The notes beneath the pieces were generated by a model. That model was not told the DNA's origin, searched no databases, and saw nothing but the letters and a program-made list of their open reading frames with translations. 6,853 nucleotides of DNA from positions 1-6,853 of the forward strand of contig JAMOOB010000401.1 of the NCBI GenBank assembly GCA_027066265.1. Direction: 5' to 3'. Shown piece by piece: positions 1 through 6,530 of the stretch (position 1 is the first letter of the stretch; every line of letters begins with the position of its first letter). The stretch is from Desulfurococcales archaeon. GTDB lineage: Archaea > Thermoproteota > Thermoprotei_A > Sulfolobales > Ignisphaeraceae. The translations under genes and the position numbers were made by a program.

Positions 1-1744
1 TGAGCGCCATCCTTGCATGTGCTTCCGCAAGCCTTATCAATGCCTCGAGCTGCCTTGCCGTGATCGCTATGGGAGCGTCTGGAACCTCTAGGCTCTTCCT
101 TCTCATCTCTACGAAGAAGTCCTCTATCATTTTCCTAGCTTCTTCGGTCAGTACGGGCTTCACGTACTTGCGTGCATACGCGATGTACTTTCTAAGGAGC
201 TCTGGCTCTATCGGAGGCTTAACTCCTTCTGGTGCTCCGTGAACCATCGTTATGTGTCTTGCAAGGCTTCGATCCTTATCAACGTTTGGCAAATCCTTGA
301 GTACGAATATGAGGTCGAATCTAGAGAGTATCGTTGGCGGAAGATTAACGTTGTCTGCAAGGGATCTATTCACCATATATCTTCCGTACTTGGGATTTCC
401 AGCCGCTAACACGGATGTACGTGCATTTAGACGAGCAACGATTCCCGCCTTAGCTATGGACACCGTTTGCTGCTCCATAGCTTCGTGTATCGCAACTCTA
501 TCCTTCTCATCCATCTTATCGATCTCGTCAATACACGCAACACCGCCATCTGCTAGAACGAGAGCGCCCGCCTCGAGGTAATACTCTCCGGTATTCTTGT
601 CACGTATAACCGCAGCCGTAAGACCCGCAGCCGTGGATCCTTTGCCCGTTGTATAGACGGCGCGAGGCGCAATCCTAGCAACATACTGCAGCAACTGCGA
701 TTTCGCTGTACCTGGATCTCCTATGATCAGCACGTGGATATCTCCGCGAATCCTCGTACCATCAGGCAGCTGTTTAGGTACACCACCGAAGAGAAGAAGT
801 GCTATCGCTTCCTTGATATCCCATAGACCATATATGCCCGGCGCTATCGAAGCAATGATCTTCCTCCTTATCATCGGATCCTTAGCGAGTTCACGAATCT
901 TTTCCTCGTCTTCTTTCGTAATCTCGATCTCTTCGAGAACACGTTGGGATACTATTATATTGTTTGCATCGAGGTAGACGTCGAAGATCGAGGAAACCTT
1001 ACGTACTTGAACCTTGCCTCGAAGACGAAGTACACCCACGACCGTAACTCTATCGCCAGGTCTTGCAACATCGACTAGAGGACCATGAACGTCGACCTCC
1101 AACGAACGAGGTAGTTGACCTGAAGGAACTTCCTCTGGTCTTTCCTGTATTACTAGCCTCTGAAAATCTTCGTACACCGACTTCTCTTCCACGAACCTAA
1201 ATCCTTGGCTCTTACCACAGAAGGGGCATACGCTCGGAGGTCTTACCTCGTCTCCTTTCACCTGAACCACAACTTCGTTTCCACATGGTTCGTGCAGGAA
1301 CACTGCTCGAACCATTCTCTGCTTTGGAGGAGTTGCTCGAACCACTATACCGTCTATCGCAACGAGTTTCCCTATATGATGGCTACGGATGTCTCTTATC
1401 TTGACAACGTTTGTTATGCCTCGGAACCGTGCAACGAATCTCTCGAATTTCTTGAGGTACTCAGGATCTTCTACCTCAAGTATGCGCTTTATCGCTTCCG
1501 AAAACGCTTCGAAAGCTCTATCCGGTTCATTAATCACGAACTCTGCGAGAGATGGAGAAAACACTATCAGATCCTCGAAATCTATCTCTATATCGTTCCT
1601 TCCATTCAGTACCATCTCCTTAATACGTTCGAGATACTTTAACTTCCCCGAACCCATACCTTCGCTAAACTCTTTCAAGAATCTCTCGATCTCGCTAACT
1701 ACATCGAAAACCTCCAACGTTTGAAGCTCCATTCCTTCACTCAT
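1..1744 (-). CDS. mcm: Replicative DNA helicase MCM (partial, C-terminus off window)
   Basis: This is the archaeal minichromosome maintenance helicase, a homohexamer that unwinds DNA ahead of the fork with ATP. I translated the minus strand from ATG at 1744-1742; the frame stays open to the window edge, giving 581 residues. The N-terminal domain carries a zinc-binding set (H151, C154, C173, C176) and the family segment QERPEEVPSGQLPR. The AAA+ core has Walker A GDPGTAKS at 342-349 (K348), Walker B with D406 and E407, the presensor-1 hairpin lysine K432, sensor 1 N450, and the SRF arginine finger R475. These sit two residues beyond the Sulfolobus MCM equivalents as I remember them, so the start is well supported. 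The family length is about 690, so roughly 105 residues, including the C-terminal winged helix, are missing. The start overlaps the gins23 stop by 8 bp, implying translational coupling. Confidence 0.97.
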   Translation of the reverse strand, partial: MSEGMELQTLEVFDVVSEIERFLKEFSEGMGSGKLKYLERIKEMVLNGRNDIEIDFEDLIVFSPSLAEFVINEPDRAFEAFSEAIKRILEVEDPEYLKKFERFVARFRGITNVVKIRDIRSHHIGKLVAIDGIVVRATPPKQRMVRAVFLHEPCGNEVVVQVKGDEVRPPSVCPFCGKSQGFRFVEEKSVYEDFQRLVIQERPEEVPSGQLPRSLEVDVHGPLVDVARPGDRVTVVGVLRLRGKVQVRKVSSIFDVYLDANNIIVSQRVLEEIEITKEDEEKIRELAKDPMIRRKIIASIAPGIYGLWDIKEAIALLLFGGVPKQLPDGTRIRGDIHVLIIGDPGTAKSQLLQYVARIAPRAVYTTGKGSTAAGLTAAVIRDKNTGEYYLEAGALVLADGGVACIDEIDKMDEKDRVAIHEAMEQQTVSIAKAGIVARLNARTSVLAAGNPKYGRYMVNRSLADNVNLPPTILSRFDLIFVLKDLPNVDKDRSLARHITMVHGAPEGVKPPIEPELLRKYIAYARKYVKPVLTEEARKMIEDFFVEMRRKSLEVPDAPIAITARQLEALIRLAEAHARMAL

Positions 1745-2270
1745 GTTTTCCATCCCTTACAAGCTCCATCCACCTATCTACGAGTTCAAGCACCTTCTTT
1801 GCAATGATTCGTTCCTCAACGCTCAACGATTTCTCTACAACACTAAGCTTACCTAACCTAACTGCTTTAAGAACGTAGCCGAAACGTATGTTGAACAGTT
1901 CGATCAAATCTCTTTGAGCACGACTAGTAGTAGTCATCAAGTAGACATCGCTACGCTCCTTAGCTTGCTTCTCCAGGGTCTTTATGAGGTCTCGCGCAAC
2001 GAAGTAGAAGAAATCTTCGAGCTTAAGCAGTTGCTCACGTTGTTGCTGCTGAGAGAACTTCGTCTTGAAAAGATCTTGCAACGAAATGCTACCTTCTTGA
2101 ATCTCAACGAATCCTTGCGATTCAAGTGCTTGTGCAAGCCATCGAGGCAACGGGATCTCGGAACCTCGTACAAGCGCACCTACGCATGGTATGTTCCCTA
2201 CGCTCTTCAAGATAAGCGAACGTACGGGCTTCAGCATGTAGGCCAACTCGAGGAGCTCGTACTCCAGCAC
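1737..2270 (-). CDS. gins23: GINS complex subunit Gins23 (Psf2/Psf3-like)
   Basis: The product is a subunit of archaeal GINS, which binds MCM and bridges helicase to primase and other fork proteins. The small beta-rich B domain comes first (about residues 1-60, with the GxxIPLPRWLAQAL segment near 36-49 that is typical of Psf2/Gins23). A helical A domain follows (about 75-177: LEDFFYFVARDLIKTLEK, then DLIELFNIRFGYVLK, then VEKSLSVEERIIAKKVLELVDRW). B-before-A order marks Gins23 rather than Gins15. Identification rests on this order, on size, and on being the gene directly upstream of mcm, as in Sulfolobus. I chose GTG at 2270-2268 because GAGGG at 2282-2278 lies 7 nt before it. A TTG at 2276 (two residues longer) would leave almost no spacing to that site. 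The last codons overlap the mcm start. Sequence identity within this family is low, so the assignment leans partly on context. Confidence 0.88.
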   Translation of the reverse strand: MLEYELLELAYMLKPVRSLILKSVGNIPCVGALVRGSEIPLPRWLAQALESQGFVEIQEGSISLQDLFKTKFSQQQQREQLLKLEDFFYFVARDLIKTLEKQAKERSDVYLMTTTSRAQRDLIELFNIRFGYVLKAVRLGKLSVVEKSLSVEERIIAKKVLELVDRWMELVRDGKHE

Positions 2271-2277
2271 AATCAAA

Positions 2278-2282
2278 CCCTC
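2278..2282 (-). promoter_or_regulatory. Ribosome-binding site of gins23, start-deciding
   Basis: The minus strand reads GAGGG here, complementary to the archaeal 16S 3' end, with a 7-nt spacer to GTG at 2270-2268. It abuts the in-frame TTG at 2276-2274 with only one base between, which argues against the longer start. Confidence 0.55.
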
Positions 2283-2311
2283 GATTATCGCCCTTTCGAC
2301 CTACACCCTTG

Positions 2312-2318
2312 TTAAGAA
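2312..2318 (-). promoter_or_regulatory. Possible TATA box of the gins23-mcm operon
   Basis: The minus strand reads TTCTTAA. Its centre lies about 26 nt above position 2289, which would give an ~18-nt leader containing the GAGGG site. The match to a TATA box is weak; placement is the main support. Confidence 0.35.
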
Positions 2319-2382
2319 GTTAGTCTCGTCGCGAATAGCCTCCAGAGTCCAGCGAAAGTATTGCCTCGTTTAGCCAATAGCG

Positions 2383-2389
2383 TTATTAA
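2383..2389 (+). promoter_or_regulatory. Probable TATA box of the rfcS-rfcL operon
   Basis: TTATTAA, preceded by the purine-containing AATAGCG that could serve as BRE. Initiation about 26 nt downstream of its centre falls near 2412, giving a ~15-nt leader before ATG 2427. It lies inside the open upstream extension of the rfcS frame, so it helps decide that start. Confidence 0.5.
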
Positions 2390-2426
2390 GACTCCTTGCG
2401 GAAGGTTTCAAAGGGTAGGCCTCACC

Positions 2427-3416
2427 ATGAGTAGCGAGAAGTTTGCAGAACTTCTATGGGCTGAGAAATACCGTCCCAAGTCGTTGAAGGAGATCGTTAA
2501 CCAGGAAGAGATCGTGAGGAGACTCATGAAGTTCGTCGAGGAGAAGAACATGCCGCATCTACTCTTCGCTGGACCTCCGGGTACAGGTAAGACTACGACT
2601 GCGCTAGCGCTAGCGCACGATCTCTACGGCGAAGAATGGAGAAAGTACGTACTCGAGCTGAACGCGAGCGACGAACGTGGAATAGCGGTCATAAGAACTA
2701 AGGTAAAGGAGTTTGCTCGAAGCAAATTGCCCGGCGATGTACCGTTCAAGATAGTGCTGCTAGACGAAGCCGATAACATGACTGCCGATGCACAGCAAGC
2801 TCTAAGGCGTTTGATGGAGATGTACGTTGAGACAACGAGATTCATACTCATCGCGAACTATCCCAGCAAGATTATAGAGCCCATACAATCGCGATGTGCA
2901 GTATTCAGATTTACTCCTCTCAAGAAAGAGGATGTCATTGCTAGATTGAAGTGGATCTGCGAGCAGGAGAACGTTGAATGTTATCAGGACGCTCTCGAGG
3001 TAATATACGAAATCAGTGGCGGCGACATGAGGAAAGCGATAAACATTCTACAGGCAGCAGCTGCACTAGGAAGCGTTACGGTTGCACACGTATACAAAGT
3101 CGTTGGACTAGCTCACCCACGCGAAATACGTGAGATCGTTCACCTCGCCCTAGCTGGAAAGTTCATCGAGGCGAGAGACAAGCTCAGGAACCTCATGGTG
3201 AACTATGGTCTCAGCGGTACTGACATCCTTAAACAGATGCATAGAGAGATATTCTCGGCAGACCTAAGGATACCCGAAGACGTTAGGGTAGAGCTAGCGG
3301 ACTACATAGGCGAGATACAGTTCAGGATCGTTGAAGGTGCCGATGACGAGATCCAGCTAACGGCATTGCTAGCAAAAATGGCTTTGCTAGGCAAGAAGAT
3401 CGGCTACACAGCTTAG
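2427..3416 (+). CDS. rfcS: Replication factor C small subunit
   Basis: This is the small AAA+ subunit of the clamp loader, present in four copies with one RfcL, which opens and loads PCNA at primer-template junctions. It has 329 residues, the usual size. Motifs: LLWAEKYRPKSLKEIVNQ near the N-terminus (RFC box II region), Walker A GPPGTGKT 49-56 (K55), NASDERG 79-85, Walker B LLDEAD 111-116 (D113, E114), sensor 1 N144, the clamp-loader SRC motif 155-157 with arginine finger R156, and sensor 2 GDMRKAINILQ 199-209 (R202). A helical collar domain fills the C-terminal third and includes GADDEIQLTALLAKMA. The frame stays open upstream to a TTG at 2361. I prefer ATG 2427 because the known family begins just before WAEKYRP and because the TATA-like box lies within the extension. 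rfcL follows after a 20-nt gap. Confidence 0.97.
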   Translation: MSSEKFAELLWAEKYRPKSLKEIVNQEEIVRRLMKFVEEKNMPHLLFAGPPGTGKTTTALALAHDLYGEEWRKYVLELNASDERGIAVIRTKVKEFARSKLPGDVPFKIVLLDEADNMTADAQQALRRLMEMYVETTRFILIANYPSKIIEPIQSRCAVFRFTPLKKEDVIARLKWICEQENVECYQDALEVIYEISGGDMRKAINILQAAAALGSVTVAHVYKVVGLAHPREIREIVHLALAGKFIEARDKLRNLMVNYGLSGTDILKQMHREIFSADLRIPEDVRVELADYIGEIQFRIVEGADDEIQLTALLAKMALLGKKIGYTA

Positions 3417-3424
3417 ATCATTCG

Positions 3425-3436
3425 AAGGTAGTGATC
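3425..3436 (+). promoter_or_regulatory. Ribosome-binding site of rfcL, start-deciding
   Basis: The leader reads AAGGTAGTGATC directly before ATG 3437. It resembles the anti-SD complement GGTGATC with one inserted base. AAGGT at 3425-3429 is 7 nt from ATG 3437 but only one base from the alternative GTG at 3431, so ATG 3437 is favoured. Confidence 0.5.
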
Positions 3437-4864
3437 ATGTCTACCGAACGACGTGTTCCATGGATCATTAAGTACCGCCCCAAGAGAATAGAAGAAGTTG
3501 TTAATCAAGAAGAAGCAAAGATGAAGTTTGTTAGCTGGCTTCGCAAGTGGCCAAACGTACAGAAGAGAGCAGCTCTTCTCTACGGTCCACCAGGATGTGG
3601 AAAAACAAGTCTTGTTGAAGCAGCAGCCAACGAATTTGGATACGAACTTATCGAGATGAACGCAAGCGACTTCCGTAGGAAGACAGACATAGAGAGGATA
3701 GCCAAACGTGCTGCCACGACTTCCAGCCTCTTCGGATCAGCTAAGAAGATAATACTGCTCGACGAAGTGGACGGTATTTCGGGTAGAGAGGATAGTGGTG
3801 GCCTCGAAGCAATTCTCCAACTCATAAAGATAAGTCCTTCACCCATCGTCATGACCGCGAACGATCCATGGGATCAATCTCTAAAACCGTTACGCGATGC
3901 TTCTGAAATGATAAAATTCGATCGATTGAAGAAACAAGATGTCGTGCGAGTACTTCGTAGGATATGCGAAGCTGAAGGATTGATGTGCGAAGAAGAAGCT
4001 CTTGAATACATTGCTGAACGATCCGAAGGAGATCTGAGATCTGCTATAAACGATCTGCAAGCCGTTGGAGAAGGCTACGGAAAGGTTACCCTAAGCCTTG
4101 TAAAGGCGCTCGTAAGGCCCAGAGATAGAGAACACGATCCATTCGAAACTCTGAAGAATCTATTCTCGGCCAAGTACGCATGGCAAGCCAAGATGGCTCT
4201 ATCGCAAAGCCAGCTAGACTACGACCAACTACGTCTATGGCTTCTAGATAACATAGCACTTCAGTACACCGATCCTGAGGATAGAGCACGTGCATACGAA
4301 GCTCTTAGCCGTGCAGATATCTACATGGGTAGAATCATCAAGACTGGAGATTGGGATCTACTCGCATATGCAATCGACATGATGACTGCAGGAGTAGCTA
4401 TGGCTGCAAAGAACAATCCTAAGGATAAATATCGTTGGGTTAAGTACACGTTTCCACAGCGATTAACATTACTCGCACGAACAAAGGAAGTTAGAGCCAT
4501 TAGAGACGATCTAGCGAGAATCCTTGCATCTCACCTACACATCTCTACCTCTCTAGCGAAGAGTGAGATAATACCATTGCTGCACGTGGTATTCATGACG
4601 AACCCGGAGTACGCTGCTAAGCTAGCTGTAGGTCTTGGGTTATCCGAGAAAATGATTGAGTTCTTAGCAGGACCCGAGAAAACAACCGTATTGAAGTACT
4701 ACCGAGAGTTCAAGGAAGCGATACAGAGACAAGCACTACAACAAGCAATCTCCACGCAACAAGTTGCCAAACCAGAGAAAGAGAAGCCTAAGCCTAGCAC
4801 GAAAACAAGCAAAAAGGTTAAGAGCGAAACAAAGTCATCGCTACTATCGTACCTTAAGAAATAA
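3437..4864 (+). CDS. rfcL: Replication factor C large subunit
   Basis: The large AAA+ subunit caps the RFC pentamer and is the main PCNA contact. It has 475 residues from ATG 3437; a GTG two codons earlier (3431) is possible but poorly spaced from the ribosome-binding site. Motifs: VPWIIKYRPKRIEEVVNQ (box II region), Walker A GPPGCGKT 50-57 (K56), MNASDFR 74-80, Walker B ILLDEVDG 106-113 (D109, E110), sensor 1 N142, and sensor 2 GDLRSAINDLQ 198-208 (R201). The SRC arginine finger of the small subunit is absent, as expected for RfcL; the equivalent stretch reads PLRDASE. After the collar domain comes a lysine-rich, probably disordered tail from about residue 435. It ends in KSSLLSYLKK (466-475), which resembles a PIP box. 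Co-transcription with rfcS is likely. Confidence 0.97.
   Translation: MSTERRVPWIIKYRPKRIEEVVNQEEAKMKFVSWLRKWPNVQKRAALLYGPPGCGKTSLVEAAANEFGYELIEMNASDFRRKTDIERIAKRAATTSSLFGSAKKIILLDEVDGISGREDSGGLEAILQLIKISPSPIVMTANDPWDQSLKPLRDASEMIKFDRLKKQDVVRVLRRICEAEGLMCEEEALEYIAERSEGDLRSAINDLQAVGEGYGKVTLSLVKALVRPRDREHDPFETLKNLFSAKYAWQAKMALSQSQLDYDQLRLWLLDNIALQYTDPEDRARAYEALSRADIYMGRIIKTGDWDLLAYAIDMMTAGVAMAAKNNPKDKYRWVKYTFPQRLTLLARTKEVRAIRDDLARILASHLHISTSLAKSEIIPLLHVVFMTNPEYAAKLAVGLGLSEKMIEFLAGPEKTTVLKYYREFKEAIQRQALQQAISTQQVAKPEKEKPKPSTKTSKKVKSETKSSLLSYLKK
4801..4817 (-). terminator. Possible T-rich terminator for the minus-strand winged-helix gene
   Basis: On the minus strand, 37-53 nt beyond the winged-helix stop, the sequence reads CCTTTTTGCTTGTTTTC. 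Archaeal termination commonly uses such T-runs without a hairpin. It lies inside the lysine-rich tail of rfcL, whose AAA/AAG codons could produce the same run by chance. Confidence 0.3.
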
Positions 4865-5189
4865 CTTGCGATGCTTGACTATGCACATCATCGCTATTGC
4901 TACTCTCTATCAATTTTATCATTTGTTTTACAAGTACGTTATCCGTATTCAGCCTAACTAGCTTGAGCCTACCTATCTTAGCAACATCAACCATTCCGAG
5001 CTTCTCCATAAGTTCTAGACACTTAGACACATATCCATGATTAGAGTTGAGTCTGTTCACGAGAGCCGTGATATTCATTATCTTACAGTTACTCTCGTGC
5101 AATACCTTGACGATACTCCAAACGCATCTACGGCTAAGAACTTCGAAAATCATTTCGTCTCTACGTACTTGCCTCATTTGGGATCCCAT
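4854..5189 (-). CDS. Small winged-helix DNA-binding protein, function unknown
   Basis: The ORF encodes 111 residues from ATG 5189, or 107 from ATG 5177. I recognise the fold type, not the gene. Helix 1 is at about 13-31 (EMIFEVLSRRCVWSIVKVLHE) and helix 2 at about 38-48 (MNITALVNRLN). A recognition-type helix at about 50-66 (NHGYVSKCLELMEKLGM) is followed by a wing (VDVAKIGRLKLVRLN). This is the ArsR/MarR-like layout of archaeal transcription regulators. The C-terminal ~25 residues are polar and probably flexible. The gene follows cdc6 by 28 bp on the same strand but has its own TATA-like box, whose expected initiation point near 5180 favours a leaderless start at 5177. Its end overlaps rfcL tail-to-tail by 11 bp. 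A role in regulating the replication genes is a guess from position only. Confidence 0.75.
   Translation of the reverse strand: MGSQMRQVRRDEMIFEVLSRRCVWSIVKVLHESNCKIMNITALVNRLNSNHGYVSKCLELMEKLGMVDVAKIGRLKLVRLNTDNVLVKQMIKLIESSNSDDVHSQASQVIS
4911..4930 (+). terminator. Possible T-rich terminator of the rfcS-rfcL operon
   Basis: Starting 47 nt after the rfcL stop, the plus strand reads CAATTTTATCATTTGTTTTA, with three T-runs as in archaeal hairpin-free terminators. It lies within the coding region of the opposing winged-helix gene. No strong stem-loop precedes it. Confidence 0.35.
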
Positions 5190-5203
5190 ATGCAGAGAAT
5201 CGA

Positions 5204-5209
5204 TTTAAA
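5204..5209 (-). promoter_or_regulatory. Probable TATA box of the winged-helix gene
   Basis: TTTAAA in the 28-bp gap after cdc6. Initiation 26 nt from its centre falls near 5180, three bases before ATG 5177. That fits a leaderless mRNA and places the ATG at 5189 upstream of the transcript. Confidence 0.45.
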
Positions 5210-5217
5210 GCGCTCTA

Positions 5218-6462
5218 TCACTTAGCTCCAGCTGGCCTTCCACAAAGTTTCTTCTCTATCAAGCTATCTACCTGCTTTTCTAAAGCATCTAGAGGCATGT
5301 ATATCGAGATCAGCGTCGATCTTCCTCTAAATCCTTTTCCCGATACCTTAGCCTCTATCACGCCCATCTTCTTGAGATTGTTGACATACTCGTATACTTG
5401 CGTATGCTTTCGGGGTTCTACACCGTATATCGTACATATGTTGCGATATTCTTCCTCTACTTCTCCTATTCTTGCGTAGGGTTCGCTCTTCCTCTTCAAC
5501 ACGTTTATTGCTGCCTTGAGTATCAGCAACTCATGAAGCTGTAAATAGGGTAGGACTTCGGAAACCCGCACGACGTCTTCGTGGACATGACTGAATGCTT
5601 TCCTTACATGTTCTATCGTAACCTTGTGAGATCCTTCGTAATCAGCTGCCTCACCGGCTAAGAGTAGTGCTTCTATTGCTGCACGTGCATTTCCTTGACC
5701 TCCTTTATCGACACCTTCCATATCGGCAATGTACTGCAACACCTCATCATCTACCGTGCCCTCGTAGAATGCTTCGTCTCGACGTGCTGCTAAGATATCG
5801 AATAGCTCCTTAGATTTATAGGGATCGAACTTTATCACATGCTTCAAGATGTAGCTCTCGGTAGTTGGATCGAGATAACTTAACGAAGAAAGATCGCGCG
5901 CTATGAACAGGAAGCTGATCCTCTTCTTAACGTCAGGATACTCATCGTAGAGCCTTACAATGAAGTACACTGCATCGTTTCCTGCAACACTAACGAAGTA
6001 ATCGAATTCGTCTAGCGTTACGAGAGCGTAGATATCGTTCTTCTCCATGAAGTTCATGAGTGCAAGCATCATTTCGCGAGGAGATAAACCCCTTAACGGC
6101 ACTGGTGCTCCAATCTGTCTAACGATCTCGGCCACAACTTCGTAGAGAGTTCTATCTCGATGACAGTTCACGTGAACATAACGAAGCTCGATACCGTGCT
6201 CACGTGCAAGTGCTCGAAGCTCACGTCCAAACACTCGCGCTGTCGCAGTCTTTCCTACACCAACGCCTCCAACAAGCATTGCTCTCATGCTCGCACTTCC
6301 TGGCGCAGTGATCATGACCTTATATATCTCTGCCAACTTACGCAGCTGCTCTTCTCGATGAGGCAATCTCTTGGGGACATACTCTGGGTACAGCACTTCC
6401 TTGTTCTTGAATACCGAGACCCTGTTGATAACACTTTCGAGCACGTCTCGTGCTGACACCAT
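5218..6462 (-). CDS. cdc6: Orc1/Cdc6 family replication initiator, Orc2-type
   Basis: This AAA+ initiator binds origin DNA and helps place MCM. It has 414 residues, normal for the family. Domain I carries Walker A GGVGVGKT 65-72 (K71) and Walker B VTLDEFDYF with D151 and E152. The segment usually holding the sensor-1 Asn reads FLFIARDLSSLSYL (184-197), with Arg189-Asp190 instead. Sensor 2 lies in GGQGNARAAIEAL 254-266 (R260). The C-terminal winged helix covers about 300-414, with LHELLILKA, PRKHTQVYEYVNNLKKMGVIEAK, and a wing at SGKGFRGRSTLISI. The C-terminal half resembles what I recall of Aeropyrum ORC2 more than the Orc1-1 subgroup, which is an inference from memory. ATG 6462 is supported by GGGGTGAG 9 nt upstream and a TATA box at the right distance. 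The winged-helix gene follows it. Confidence 0.95.
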   Translation of the reverse strand: MVSARDVLESVINRVSVFKNKEVLYPEYVPKRLPHREEQLRKLAEIYKVMITAPGSASMRAMLVGGVGVGKTATARVFGRELRALAREHGIELRYVHVNCHRDRTLYEVVAEIVRQIGAPVPLRGLSPREMMLALMNFMEKNDIYALVTLDEFDYFVSVAGNDAVYFIVRLYDEYPDVKKRISFLFIARDLSSLSYLDPTTESYILKHVIKFDPYKSKELFDILAARRDEAFYEGTVDDEVLQYIADMEGVDKGGQGNARAAIEALLLAGEAADYEGSHKVTIEHVRKAFSHVHEDVVRVSEVLPYLQLHELLILKAAINVLKRKSEPYARIGEVEEEYRNICTIYGVEPRKHTQVYEYVNNLKKMGVIEAKVSGKGFRGRSTLISIYMPLDALEKQVDSLIEKKLCGRPAGAK

Positions 6463-6470
6463 AACGTTCG

Positions 6471-6478
6471 CTCACCCC
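6471..6478 (-). promoter_or_regulatory. Ribosome-binding site of cdc6
   Basis: The minus strand reads GGGGTGAG, with GGTGA matching the archaeal anti-SD, 8 nt before ATG 6462. With initiation near 6480 the leader would be under 20 nt and begin almost at this site. Confidence 0.65.
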
Positions 6479-6503
6479 TACAACACACTATGTTCAGATC
6501 CAC

Positions 6504-6509
6504 TTTAAA
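6504..6509. promoter_or_regulatory. Palindromic TATA box serving cdc6 (-) and the C/D sRNA (+)
   Basis: TTTAAA reads the same on both strands. Leftward, CGCAAG upstream could be the BRE and initiation about 26 nt away falls near 6480, just before the cdc6 ribosome-binding site. Rightward, the same distance falls near 6532, just before box C of the predicted sRNA. The spacings are seen in the sequence; the promoter roles are inferred. Confidence 0.6.
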
Positions 6510-6530
6510 ACTTGCGACCAACCTCGAAGA

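Noticed and set aside
252..581. Plus-strand open frames across 60-1724 (60 to 145 codons)
   Set aside because: They lie opposite mcm, whose protein matches the family throughout; the antisense translations are low-complexity Ser/Leu-rich shadows.
1914..2315. Plus-strand 133-codon frame opposite gins23
   Set aside because: The minus frame gives a coherent GINS protein coupled to mcm; the plus frame shows no recognisable domain and runs into the rfcS promoter region.
2339..2357. CTCCAGAGTCCAGCGAAAG, loosely like a mini origin recognition box (TCCAG then CGAAAG)
   Set aside because: The central dyad GTGGAAAC and the G-string are missing and there is only one copy, so the resemblance is too weak to call.
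4380..4390. ATGATGA inside rfcL as a second C/D sRNA box C
   Set aside because: I found no CTGA at a suitable distance with a plausible guide, and the bases are explained by the RfcL codons for Met-Met-Thr.
6312..6521. Minus-strand 69-codon frame overlapping the cdc6 start
   Set aside because: It overlaps the cdc6 start in another frame, spans the cdc6 TATA box, and has no domain features.
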